Assembly (NCBI RefSeq): GCF_030412965.1
Contig: NZ_JAUHJQ010000001.1
Location: forward strand, 646,060 to 710,059
Direction: 5' to 3'
Length of the DNA stretch: 64,000 nt
Source: Nocardioides oceani
GTDB taxonomy: Bacteria > Actinomycetota > Actinomycetes > Propionibacteriales > Nocardioidaceae
Of this stretch, positions 36,994 through 45,020 are shown in pieces; the stretch's first letter is position 1; every line of letters begins with the position of its first letter. The notes beneath the pieces were generated by a model that was not told the origin of the DNA, did not search any database, and was given only the letters and a program-made list of their open reading frames with translations. The position numbers were made by a program, and so were the translations under genes.

Positions 36994-38319
36994 TCAACCC
37001 TCCAGGAACGGGACGTACGGCGCGAGCACCTCGCGCAGCTCGTTGGCGCCGAGCAGCAGGAAGAGCACCGCGCACACGACCAGGCCGGTGTTGGACAGCC
37101 AGCCGTTGCGCCACTCCTGCGGCACGTCGGAGTGAGGCAGGGCGCCCGGCCGGCGCTTGTTGAGCAGCACCAGCAGGGTGATCGCCAGGAACGGCATGAA
37201 GAGCGCCCCGAGCACCCCGTAGGCGAGGATCAGGCCGACCGGCTCGTCGAGCAGCAGCAGCAGCATCGGCGGGAAGGTCAGCCACAGGAGGTAGCCCTTG
37301 AACAGGCGGCCGCCGGTGCGGGTGTCGGGGTGGCCCGAGGGCAGGTCACGCAGGTTGCCGACGAAGTCGGCGAACATCAGGCTGACGCCGCTCCACACGC
37401 CGATGAGCGAGGAGAACGACGAGGCCCAGAACCCGACGAGGAAGACCTTCCCGAACACCTCGCCGTACCGGTCGGTCAGCACGTCGGAGAGCTGCACGAG
37501 CGCCTGGTCGCCGGTCTCCATCGCGATGCCGGCGGAGTAGAGCAGCTCCGCACCGACCACCAGCATCGAGACCACGAAGACGCCGGTGACGGCGTAGGCC
37601 ACCGCGTTGTCGATCCGCATCACGCGCATGAAGCGCGGCGTGTGCCAGCCCTTCTCACGCAGCCAGTAGCCGTACGCCGCCAGCGTGATCGTCCCGCCGA
37701 CGCCGCCCGCGATGCCCAGCACGTTGACGAGCGAGTCGTCGGGGAGGACCGGACGCAGCCCGAGCAGCACCTCGCCGAGGTTGGGGAGGGTCAGCACGGC
37801 CGCGCCGACGACGGTCACGAACATGACGCCGACCAGCGCGGCGGTGATCTTCTCGAACGCCGCGTAACTGCCGAACCACACCAGGGCCAGACCGGCGAGC
37901 CCGAAGGCGATCGCCGTCCACCGCAGCGGCAGGTCGGGGAAGAGCGCCACGACCGGCAGCGCCGAGGACGACATCGCCGTGGCGCCGTAGACCAGGCCCC
38001 AGACCAGGATGTACGGCGCGAAGTACCACGTCGTCCAGCGGCCCAGGCTCCGCCAGCCCTCGAAGATCGTCCGCTGCGTGGCCAGCGAGTAGCGACCGGC
38101 GCCCTCGACCAGCACCACCTTGATGACGGCCCCGAGCACGGCCACCCACAGCAGCGTGTAGCCGAACTTCGCGCCGGCCACCAGCGTCGCCACCAGGTCC
38201 GCCGCGCCGACGCCGGTGGCGGCGACCACCAGCCCCGGACCGACGACCCTCCAGCGCGGCGCTCCGCCCGGTGCCGCGGGCTCGGCGGGACCGTCGGTGG
38301 GCGCGTCGGCGGAGGTCAT
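36994..38319 (-). CDS. Nramp-family transporter-like protein lacking canonical metal motifs
   Basis: 441 residues with about 11 membrane segments, recognisably Nramp by VAGAKFGYTLLW after the first helix and overall layout. The metal-binding DPGN of helix 1 is replaced by GAAD (residues 38-41). In the helix 6 region, where canonical Nramps have MPH, the sequence reads GGTITLAAYGYWLRE without Met-Pro-His. Canonical Mn2+/Fe2+ transport therefore seems unlikely; divergent Nramp-related proteins that carry Mg2+ or Al3+ exist, so the substrate is open. ATG start; it diverges from the ArsA-like gene with 47 bases between the start codons. Confidence 0.85.
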   Translation of the reverse strand: MTSADAPTDGPAEPAAPGGAPRWRVVGPGLVVAATGVGAADLVATLVAGAKFGYTLLWVAVLGAVIKVVLVEGAGRYSLATQRTIFEGWRSLGRWTTWYFAPYILVWGLVYGATAMSSSALPVVALFPDLPLRWTAIAFGLAGLALVWFGSYAAFEKITAALVGVMFVTVVGAAVLTLPNLGEVLLGLRPVLPDDSLVNVLGIAGGVGGTITLAAYGYWLREKGWHTPRFMRVMRIDNAVAYAVTGVFVVSMLVVGAELLYSAGIAMETGDQALVQLSDVLTDRYGEVFGKVFLVGFWASSFSSLIGVWSGVSLMFADFVGNLRDLPSGHPDTRTGGRLFKGYLLWLTFPPMLLLLLDEPVGLILAYGVLGALFMPFLAITLLVLLNKRRPGALPHSDVPQEWRNGWLSNTGLVVCAVLFLLLGANELREVLAPYVPFLEG

Positions 38320-38353
38320 CGCCGCATCATCACCCGCGCTGGCGGGTGCTGGC

Positions 38354-38359
38354 TACGCT
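38354..38359 (+). promoter_or_regulatory. -10 hexamer TACGCT of the first ArsA/Get3-like gene
   Basis: TACGCT, then seven bases, then ATG: leaderless pattern. It justifies the internal ATG as the start. Confidence 0.45.
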
Positions 38360-38366
38360 CGCCCCC

Positions 38367-39371
38367 ATGACCGACTGGCCGGGCGTCCAGCTGCACGTGG
38401 TGACGGGGAAGGGCGGCACCGGGAAGTCGACGGTGGCGGCCGCCCTCGCGCTCGCGCTCGCCTCCTCCGGGCGCACCGTGCTGCTGTGCGAGGTGGAGGG
38501 CCGCCAGGGCATCGCCCGGATGTTCGACGTCGACCCGCTGCCGTACGCCGAGCGCCGGATCGCCACCGGGCTGCCCGTCCCCGGGGAGCCCGGCCCGCCG
38601 GGCGTCGTGCACGCGCTGCACATCGATCCCGAGGCGGCGCTGCTGGAGTACCTCGCGATGTACTACAAGCTCGGCCGCGCCGGCCGCGCGCTCGACAAGT
38701 TCGGCGTCATCGAGTTCGCGACGACGATCGCGCCCGGCGTCCGCGACGTCCTGCTGACCGGCAAGGTCTTCGAGGCCGTGCAGCGCAACAGCCGCAACAA
38801 GGGCGCGACGCAGTACGACGCGGTGGTGCTCGACGCCCCGCCGACCGGCCGGATCGTGCAGTTCCTCAACGTCAGCGACGAGCTGGCGGGGCTCGCGAAG
38901 GTCGGCCCGATCAAGAACCAGTCCGACACGATGATGACCCTCTTCCGCTCCCCGCGGACCGCGGTGCACCTGGTCACCGTGCTGGAGGAGATGCCGGTCC
39001 AGGAGACCGCGGACGGGATCGCCGAGCTCGAGGCGGCACGGCTGCCGGTGGGCGGCGTGGTGGTCAACCTGGTCCGCCCGCGCGACCTGGACGCCGAGGA
39101 CCTCGTGGCCGCGCGCGCCGGCACGCTGGACGCCGCCCGGGTGGCCGAGGAGCTCGCGCACGCCGGGCTGGCCACCGACGACGACCTGGTGACCGGTCTG
39201 CTGGCCGAGGCGCACGACCACGCCGAGCGCCGGGGGCTCGAGGACAGCCAGCGCGAGGTGGTCGCGGCGCTGGACCGCCCGACGTACGAGCTGCCGCGCC
39301 TGCCCGGCGGGGTGGACCTCGGCGGGCTCTACGAGCTGGCCGGCGAGCTGCGGGCGCAGGGCCTGGCATGA
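38367..39371 (+). CDS. ArsA/Get3-family ATPase, first of a pair
   Basis: 334 residues with the deviant Walker A TGKGGTGKST (signature Lys present), switch I-like LLCEVEGRQG (where Asp would be usual), and VVLDAPPTGRIVQFL. Homologous in position to Rv3679 of M. tuberculosis, which forms a complex with Rv3680; those are annotated as anion-transporting ATPases and have been tied to redox and glycerol phenotypes. No arsenic genes are nearby, so arsenite export is unlikely; a Get3-like or chaperone role is more probable. The next gene follows at ten bases. Confidence 0.9.
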   Translation: MTDWPGVQLHVVTGKGGTGKSTVAAALALALASSGRTVLLCEVEGRQGIARMFDVDPLPYAERRIATGLPVPGEPGPPGVVHALHIDPEAALLEYLAMYYKLGRAGRALDKFGVIEFATTIAPGVRDVLLTGKVFEAVQRNSRNKGATQYDAVVLDAPPTGRIVQFLNVSDELAGLAKVGPIKNQSDTMMTLFRSPRTAVHLVTVLEEMPVQETADGIAELEAARLPVGGVVVNLVRPRDLDAEDLVAARAGTLDAARVAEELAHAGLATDDDLVTGLLAEAHDHAERRGLEDSQREVVAALDRPTYELPRLPGGVDLGGLYELAGELRAQGLA

Positions 39372-39381
39372 GGGAGGACCG

Positions 39382-40578
39382 ATGAGCGGGAACCGGACAC
39401 GGGTGGGGCCGCTGAGCGGCCGGCGGGCGACCGGCCCCCTGGACGTCGACGCGCTGCTCGACGACCGCGGCACGGGGATCATCGTGTGCTGCGGCTCCGG
39501 GGGCGTCGGCAAGACCACCACGTCGGCCGCGCTCGCCCTGCGGGCCGCCGAGCGGGGCCGCAAGGTCGTCGTGCTCACCATCGACCCGGCCCGGCGCCTG
39601 GCGCAGTCGATGGGCATCGCGATGCTCGACAACACCCCGCGGCCGGTCGTCGGCGTCGACGGGGCCGCCGGCGGGCGGCTCGACGCGATGATGCTCGACA
39701 TGAAGCGGACCTTCGACGAGGTCGTGCTGAGCCAGGCGACGCCGGAGAAGGCCGAGCAGATCCTCGCCAACCCCTTCTACGTCGCGCTGTCCAGCTCGTT
39801 CGCGGGCACGCAGGAGTACATGGCGATGGAGAAGCTGGGCCAGATCCACGGCGACGCCCAACGGACCGGCACCTACGACCTGATCGTCGTCGACACCCCG
39901 CCGTCCCGCTCGGCGCTGGACTTCCTCGACGCGCCCGAGCGGCTCTCGAGCTTCCTCGACGGCCGGTTCATCCGGCTGATGCTCGCCCCGGCCCGCGGCC
40001 CGGCCAAGCTGATGACCGCCGGGTTCGGGCTGATCACCAACGCGCTGACGAAGATCCTCGGCGGGCAGGTGCTGCGCGACCTGCAGACGTTCGTCGCGGC
40101 GCTCGACACCGTCTTCGGGGGGTTCCGTGCGCGGGCGCAGAAGACCTACGCGCTGCTGCAGGCCGAGGAGACGGCGTTCCTCGTCGTCGCGGCGCCCGAG
40201 CCGGACGCGCTGCGCGAGGCGGCGTACTTCGTCGAGCGGCTCGGCGAGGACCGCATGCCCCTCGCCGGCCTGGTGGTCAACCGCGCCAGCCCGGCACCGC
40301 GCGGCGAGCTGTCCGGCGACGAGGCCATGGCCGCCGCCGCCCGGCTGCGCGGGGAGGACCCGGCGTCGCTGACCGCCGGCCTGCTGCGGCTGCACGCCGA
40401 CCGCACGCGGATGGTCGAGCGCGAGGCGACGCTGCGCGAGCGCTTCGCCGCCGCCCACCCCGACGTGCCGACCGCGGTCGTCCCCGCCCTCGCGGGCGAC
40501 GTGCACGACCTCGACGGGCTGCGCCGGGTGGGCGAGCTGCTGGCCGGCGGGCTGCAGGAGTCCCCGGTTCACCGGTGA
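39382..40578 (+). CDS. ArsA/Get3-family ATPase, second of a pair
   Basis: 398 residues. The P loop is CGSGGVGKTTTSA, so the signature Lys of the deviant Walker A is replaced by Ser. TIDPARRLAQSMG provides the switch I Asp and DLIVVDTPPSRSALDF the switch II. The presence of the Asp here and its loss in the first ATPase suggest complementary active sites in a heterodimer. The ATG follows GAGGACCG. It corresponds to Rv3680 and is convergent with the WhiB-like gene. I see no membrane segment. Confidence 0.9.
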   Translation: MSGNRTRVGPLSGRRATGPLDVDALLDDRGTGIIVCCGSGGVGKTTTSAALALRAAERGRKVVVLTIDPARRLAQSMGIAMLDNTPRPVVGVDGAAGGRLDAMMLDMKRTFDEVVLSQATPEKAEQILANPFYVALSSSFAGTQEYMAMEKLGQIHGDAQRTGTYDLIVVDTPPSRSALDFLDAPERLSSFLDGRFIRLMLAPARGPAKLMTAGFGLITNALTKILGGQVLRDLQTFVAALDTVFGGFRARAQKTYALLQAEETAFLVVAAPEPDALREAAYFVERLGEDRMPLAGLVVNRASPAPRGELSGDEAMAAAARLRGEDPASLTAGLLRLHADRTRMVEREATLRERFAAAHPDVPTAVVPALAGDVHDLDGLRRVGELLAGGLQESPVHR

Positions 40579-40591
40579 CCGCTGCACTTCT

Positions 40592-40629
40592 CAGGGGAGA
40601 TCTGCCCCGATGAGTGCGGGACTCCCCTG
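40592..40629. terminator. Hairpin between ArsA-like and whiB4-like genes
   Basis: CAGGGGAG (40592-40599) and CTCCCCTG (40622-40629) form an eight-base stem with a 22-base loop, in the 106-base convergent gap. No T run; probably a weak bidirectional terminator. Confidence 0.4.
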
Positions 40630-40684
40630 GTAAGTCGACCCCGATCGCCGTCGGCGACCCGTCCGCGACCCGCCGAGCGGTCGG

Positions 40685-40984
40685 TCAGACGGAGGCGGGC
40701 CGGTTCGCCGGCGCGGTGGCCGACTGCTCGCGCGCCGACTCCAGGACCGTGCGCCAGGAGGCGTTCGGGCGGCGACGCAGCAGCGCACGACGCTCCCGCT
40801 CGGTCATGCCGCCCCAGACCCCCCACTCGATCTGGTTGTCGAGCGCCTCCGCGAGGCACTCGGTGCGCACCGGGCACCCGGCGCACAGCTGCTTGGCCTT
40901 GTTCTGCTCGGCTCCACGCACGAACAGCTGGTCCGGCTGCGCCGACTTGCAGGCAGCGCGCGGCGTCCAGTCCTCAACCCACAT
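40685..40984 (-). CDS. whiB4: WhiB-family Fe-S transcriptional regulator (WhiB4/WblA-like)
   Basis: 99 residues. Four Cys ligands for a [4Fe-4S] cluster occur as RAACKS, LCAGC and TECLAEAL, followed by the beta-turn WGVWGGMTERERRAL and a basic C terminus for DNA contact. LFVRGAEQNKAKQLC and the tail after RRALLRRRP resemble WhiB4 of mycobacteria and WblA of Streptomyces more than WhiB1 or WhiB2. Position between the ArsA pair and the class A PBP is the same as Rv3681c. By homology it is an oxygen/redox-responsive regulator. The ATG is preceded by GGGGA; a TATCTC hexamer lies about 20 bases upstream. It diverges from the PBP gene. Confidence 0.92.
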   Translation of the reverse strand: MWVEDWTPRAACKSAQPDQLFVRGAEQNKAKQLCAGCPVRTECLAEALDNQIEWGVWGGMTERERRALLRRRPNASWRTVLESAREQSATAPANRPASV

Positions 40985-41126
40985 GATGTCCCCACATCTG
41001 CTCCGAGATAGGTGCGCGTCCCCATGACGCCTACCCGGGAAGTCCCCTCGGCCTCCAAGGTAAAGGCGGCTCGCGGAACCGGTACAGACACGTTCAGCCC
41101 AAGTGGCATAGCCCGAAATGACTAGT

Positions 41127-41152
41127 GCCCCGGTGTCAGGCGGCACTGGGGC
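41127..41152. promoter_or_regulatory. Nine-base-pair hairpin upstream of the PBP gene
   Basis: GCCCCGGTG and CACTGGGGC pair over nine positions (one G-T) around an eight-base loop, 27 bases before the PBP ATG. It overlaps the region where the -35 would lie for the TAGCCT hexamer at 41167-41172. An operator or a leader hairpin is possible; nothing shows which. Confidence 0.35.
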
Positions 41153-41178
41153 TTCGCGCGCTCGCGTAGCCTGGAGGC

Positions 41179-43305
41179 ATGACCGCGCAGCGCCCCGAGC
41201 ACCTCACCCCTGCCCGGGTGGCCTCCCACCTCGGCGTCATGCTCGCCGTCGCGGCCGTCCTGGGGGTCGTCGTCGCCGGGCTCGCGATCCCGTTCGCCGG
41301 CGTCGTCGGCATCGGCGCGAAGAACGTCGCCGAGACCATGGACCAGCTGCCGGCGGAGCTCGAGACCGAGGCGCTCGCCCAGCGCACCCAGGTGCTCGAC
41401 GAGGACGGCGAGACCATCGCCACCCTCTACGACCAGAACCGGGTCAACGTCCAGCTCTCCGACGTCTCCCGGGTGATGGTCAAGGCGATCGTCGCGATCG
41501 AGGACTACCGCTTCTACCAGCACGGCGCCCTGGACCTGAAGGGCACGCTGCGCGCCTTCATCACCAACCAGGCCAGCTCCGGCGTGGTCCAGGGTGGCTC
41601 CTCGATCACCCAGCAGCTGGTCAAGCTCACCCTCGTCGACCAGGCCGAGAACAAGAAGGAGCAGCGCGAGGCGACCGACGACAGCTACGCGCGCAAGCTC
41701 CGCGAGCTGCGGTACGCCGTCGCGCTGGAGCAGCGCCACAGCAAGGACTGGATCCTCGAGCGCTACCTCAACACCGCCTACTTCGGCGACGGCGCCTGGG
41801 GCATCCAGTCCGCCGCCCGCCACTACTTCGGCGTCAACGCCAGTGAGCTCAAGCTGCCGCAGGCGGCGCTGCTGGCCGGGCTGGTCAAGAACCCCTACGG
41901 CTACGACCCCACCAAGTTCGCCGACCGCGCCGTCGCGCGGCGCAACGTCGTCCTCGACCGGATGACCGAGCTGGGGATCGTCAAGGGCAAGCGCGTCGAG
42001 CGCATCAAGAAGCGTGACCTCGGCCTCGACGTGCAGACCACGCCGAACGGCTGCGTCAACGCCCGGGCCCCGTTCTTCTGCGACTACCTGCTCAACTACC
42101 TGCTCAAGGACCGCTCGCTCGGCCGCACCGCCGCCGAGCGCCGCGACCTGATCTTCTCCGGCGGCCTCACCATCCGCACGACGATCGACCTGCAGGCCCA
42201 GGCGTCGGCCGACGAGGCGGTCACCAGCGCCGTCTACCCCGAGTCCGAGGCGATCGGCGGCCTCGCGATGGTCGAGCCCGGCACCGGCAAGGTGCGCGCG
42301 ATCGCCCAGTCCCGCCCGATGGGCCGGGACCGGTCCGCGGGGCAGACCTACCTCAACTACGTCGTCAACCAGAAGTACGGCGACTCCGCCGGCTTCCAGC
42401 CCGGCTCGACGTTCAAGGTCTTCGTGCTCGCGGCGGCCATCGAGCAGGGGGTCCCGACCACGCAGAGCTTCGACGCGCAGCCGGAGATGGTGATCCCGGA
42501 GTACGAGTTCGAGGACTGCGACGGCGAGCCCTACGGCTACGGCACCTGGCCGGTCGGCAACTCGACCTCCTCGGGCTACATGGACATGTACCGCGGGACC
42601 CGCGAGTCGGTGAACACCTACTTCGCCCAGCTCGAGCAGCTCACCGGCATCTGCGAGCCCTACGAGCTCGCGAAGGCCATGGGCGTCGACCTCACCAACC
42701 CCGAGGGCGAGGGCCCGGGCCTGCCCGAGCGGGTGCCGTCGTTCGTCCTCGGCATCCCCGACGCCAGCCCGCTGGAGATGGCCGAGGCCTACGCCACCTT
42801 CGGCGCCCGCGGCCTCCACTGCGACGCCCACCCGGTCGTGGCCATCGAGGACTCCCGCGGAACCGTGCTCAAGGAGTACGAGCCGGAGTGCGAGCAGGTC
42901 ATGCAGGAGACGACCGCCGACGCCGTCAACGACATCCTGCGCGGCGTGATCGAGGGCGGCTTCGCCTCCGCGCAGGCGCTGGGCCGCGACGCCGCCGGCA
43001 AGACCGGCACCACGCAGAACGGCCAGGCCGTGTGGTTCGTCGGCTACACGCCGAACATGGCGGCCGCCGCCATGATCGCCGGCGCGAACGAGTCCGGGAC
43101 CCCGAAGAGCCTCGAGGGCGTCAGCCTCGGCCCGACCACGATCTACAACGCGTCCGGCTCCTACTACGCGGCGCCGATGTGGGGCTCGGCCATGCGCGGC
43201 ATCCTCGACGAGCTGCCGGCGGAGTCCTTCACGCCGCCGTCGTCGGTGACCAGCTACTCCAGCGGCACCGACGACTTCGACGACGACGACTTCGACGACG
43301 AGTGA
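41179..43305 (+). CDS. Class A penicillin-binding protein (PonA2-like)
   Basis: 708-residue bifunctional peptidoglycan synthase. One membrane helix near residues 12-42, a GT51 transglycosylase domain (AIEDYRFYQHGALD with the catalytic Glu, GGSSITQQLVK, ILERYLNTAYFGDGAWGI) and a transpeptidase domain with PGSTFKV (active Ser), SVN and KTGTT. No PASTA domain is seen, unlike mycobacterial PonA2; the chain ends in an acidic tail of Asp and Phe. Location next to whiB4 matches Rv3682. A TAGCCT hexamer six bases before the ATG suggests leaderless transcription, although GGAG also precedes the ATG. Confidence 0.94.
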   Translation: MTAQRPEHLTPARVASHLGVMLAVAAVLGVVVAGLAIPFAGVVGIGAKNVAETMDQLPAELETEALAQRTQVLDEDGETIATLYDQNRVNVQLSDVSRVMVKAIVAIEDYRFYQHGALDLKGTLRAFITNQASSGVVQGGSSITQQLVKLTLVDQAENKKEQREATDDSYARKLRELRYAVALEQRHSKDWILERYLNTAYFGDGAWGIQSAARHYFGVNASELKLPQAALLAGLVKNPYGYDPTKFADRAVARRNVVLDRMTELGIVKGKRVERIKKRDLGLDVQTTPNGCVNARAPFFCDYLLNYLLKDRSLGRTAAERRDLIFSGGLTIRTTIDLQAQASADEAVTSAVYPESEAIGGLAMVEPGTGKVRAIAQSRPMGRDRSAGQTYLNYVVNQKYGDSAGFQPGSTFKVFVLAAAIEQGVPTTQSFDAQPEMVIPEYEFEDCDGEPYGYGTWPVGNSTSSGYMDMYRGTRESVNTYFAQLEQLTGICEPYELAKAMGVDLTNPEGEGPGLPERVPSFVLGIPDASPLEMAEAYATFGARGLHCDAHPVVAIEDSRGTVLKEYEPECEQVMQETTADAVNDILRGVIEGGFASAQALGRDAAGKTGTTQNGQAVWFVGYTPNMAAAAMIAGANESGTPKSLEGVSLGPTTIYNASGSYYAAPMWGSAMRGILDELPAESFTPPSSVTSYSSGTDDFDDDDFDDE

Positions 43306-43320
43306 CCCCGACGTACGCCG

Positions 43321-43779
43321 TCAGCCGAGCTGGCGGCGTACCTCCGCGGCCACCGCTGCGCCGTCCGCGCGACCCTTGACCTGCGGCTGCACGGCGCCCA
43401 TCACCTTGCCCATCGCCTTCATGCCCTCGCCGGCCGCGCCGGTGCGCTCGACGGCCTCGGTGACGATGCGGGAGATCTCCTCGACCGAGAGCTGCTCGGG
43501 CAGGTAGTCGGCCAGCACGGCCGCCTCGGCGCGCTCCTTGGCGGCCATCTCGCTGCGTCCGCCGTCGTCGAAGGCGATCGCGGCCTCGCGACGCTTCTTC
43601 GCCTCGCCGGAGAGGACGTCGACGACCTCCTCGTCGCTCAGCTCGCGCTGCACCTTGCCGGCCACCTCAGCGTTGGTCACCGCCGTCAGGGCCATCCGCA
43701 GGGTCGAGGAGCGCACCTCGTCGCGGGCCTTCATCGCGGTGGTGAGGTCGGTGCGCAGTCGGTCCTTGAGCTGGCTCAT
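43321..43779 (-). CDS. GatB/YqeY domain-containing protein
   Basis: 152 residues, the YqeY family: LKDRLRTDLTTAMKARDEVRSSTLRM at the start and KAMGKVMGAVQPQVKGRADG near the end. The fold is the tail domain of the GatB amidotransferase subunit, which binds tRNA, but the free-standing protein has no proven function. It lies between the PBP gene and the metallophosphoesterase gene and points against both. CACAAT six bases before the ATG may be a leaderless -10. Confidence 0.92.
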   Translation of the reverse strand: MSQLKDRLRTDLTTAMKARDEVRSSTLRMALTAVTNAEVAGKVQRELSDEEVVDVLSGEAKKRREAAIAFDDGGRSEMAAKERAEAAVLADYLPEQLSVEEISRIVTEAVERTGAAGEGMKAMGKVMGAVQPQVKGRADGAAVAAEVRRQLG

Positions 43780-43804
43780 GGGGCCATTGTGGCAGCCTTG
43801 CCGG

Positions 43805-44758
43805 ATGCGCCCGCTCCCCGTCGCCGCCCGCTCGCTGGCCGCCGTCGCCGCGACCGGGGCGGCCCTCGGGCTCGGCCTGGCGACGTACGCCGCGTGCGAG
43901 GCCCGGGCCTACACGCTGCGGCGCGTGGAGGTCCCCCTGCTGCCCCCGGGCCACCGCCCGCTGCGCGTGCTGCACCTCAGCGACCTGCACGTGACCCCCG
44001 GGCAGCGCCGCAAGCTCGACTGGATCGCCGGGCTCGGCGACCTGCGCCCCGACCTGGTCGTCGACACCGGCGACAACCTGGCCCACCGCGACAGCGTCGG
44101 ACCGCTGCGCGAGGCGCTCGGGCCCCTGCTGGACGTGCCGGGGGTCTTCGTCCTCGGCTCGAACGACTACTTCGAGCCGACGATGCGCAACCCGGTCCGC
44201 TACCTGCTCCCCGACGACGGGCGCCGGCACACCGACACCCCGCAGCTGCCGTGGCGCGACCTCGTCGACGGGTTCACCGACGCCGGGTGGCTCGACCTCA
44301 CCAACCGCACCGGCGCGCTGACCGTCGGCGACACCACGCTCGGGTTCGCCGGCGTCGACGACCCGCACCTCGGCTACGACCGGCTCGGCGACGTCACCGG
44401 CGTCGCCGGCGCCGACCGGCACGCCGACGTCCGCCTCGGCGTCGCCCACGCGCCGTACCTCCGGGTGCTCGACGCCTTCGCCGCCGACGACTGCGACGCC
44501 GTCATCGCCGGGCACACCCACGGCGGGCAGGTCTGCCTCCCCGGCGGCCGCGCCCTCACCACCAACTGCGACCTCGAGCCGGCCCGCGCCCGCGGCCTGC
44601 ACCGCCACCCCGCCGACTCCGGCCCCGGCGATCCCGGCTCCGCCTGGCTGCACGTCAGCGCCGGCCTCGGCACCAGCCCCTACGTCCGCCTCCGCGTCGC
44701 CTGCCGACCGGAGGCCACGTTGCTCACGCTGGTGCCGCAGGAGTCCTCGCAGCGCTGA
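43805..44758 (+). CDS. Membrane-anchored metallophosphoesterase
   Basis: 317 residues with an N-terminal hydrophobic anchor and the calcineurin-like motifs LHLSDLHVTPGQ, VVDTGDNLAH, VFVLGSNDYFEP (Asn-Asp) and VIAGHTHGGQV. Two-metal phosphodiesterase or phosphatase, probably facing outward; lipid or cell-wall precursor substrates are plausible. It matches Rv3683, the gene after ponA2. The ATG is 25 bases from the divergent YqeY-like gene. Confidence 0.9.
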   Translation: MRPLPVAARSLAAVAATGAALGLGLATYAACEARAYTLRRVEVPLLPPGHRPLRVLHLSDLHVTPGQRRKLDWIAGLGDLRPDLVVDTGDNLAHRDSVGPLREALGPLLDVPGVFVLGSNDYFEPTMRNPVRYLLPDDGRRHTDTPQLPWRDLVDGFTDAGWLDLTNRTGALTVGDTTLGFAGVDDPHLGYDRLGDVTGVAGADRHADVRLGVAHAPYLRVLDAFAADDCDAVIAGHTHGGQVCLPGGRALTTNCDLEPARARGLHRHPADSGPGDPGSAWLHVSAGLGTSPYVRLRVACRPEATLLTLVPQESSQR

Positions 44759-44817
44759 CGCGGCGATGGCGTGGCCGCCACCACCGGCCCGATTGGGGCG
44801 GGCCGCAGGTGCTCCGG

Positions 44818-44823
44818 TATGCT
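44818..44823 (+). promoter_or_regulatory. Probable -10 (TATGCT) of the tRNA-Pro gene
   Basis: TATGCT lies 38 bases before the mature tRNA end, with TTGGGG about 19 bases upstream as a poor -35. A perfect eight-base stem (GAGCCCGG with CCGGGCTC, 44835-44855) follows, which would be part of the 5' leader or could terminate the upstream gene. Confidence 0.4.
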
Positions 44824-44861
44824 CCGGTGCTCGTGAGCCCGGTGATCCCGGGCTCGCGGAT

Positions 44862-44935
44862 CGGGCTGTGGCGCAGCTTGGTAGCGCGCCTCGTTCGGGA
44901 CGAGGAGGCCGCAGGTTCAAATCCTGTCAGCCCGA
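44862..44935 (+). tRNA. tRNA-Pro (anticodon CGG)
   Basis: 74-base cloverleaf: acceptor CGGGCTG with CAGCCCG, D stem GCGC/GCGC, anticodon stem CCTCG/CGAGG around TTCGGGA (anticodon CGG, codon CCG), T arm GCAGG-TTCAAAT-CCTGT. The 3' CCA is not encoded. Confidence 0.96.
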
Positions 44936-44943
44936 CAGCAGAG

Positions 44944-44978
44944 GGCCCGGAACCCAGGAACACCTGGGATCCGGGTCC
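44944..44978 (+). terminator. Terminator after tRNA-Pro
   Basis: GGCCCGG, AA, CCCAGG, loop AACA, CCTGGG, AT, CCGGGTCC: a long GC-rich stem with one internal mismatch loop, starting nine bases after the tRNA and followed by TTCGCCGTT. Confidence 0.75.
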
Positions 44979-45020
44979 TTCGCCGTTCCCCGGCTCCCGC
45001 GCCGTGCCAGACTGGCGACC

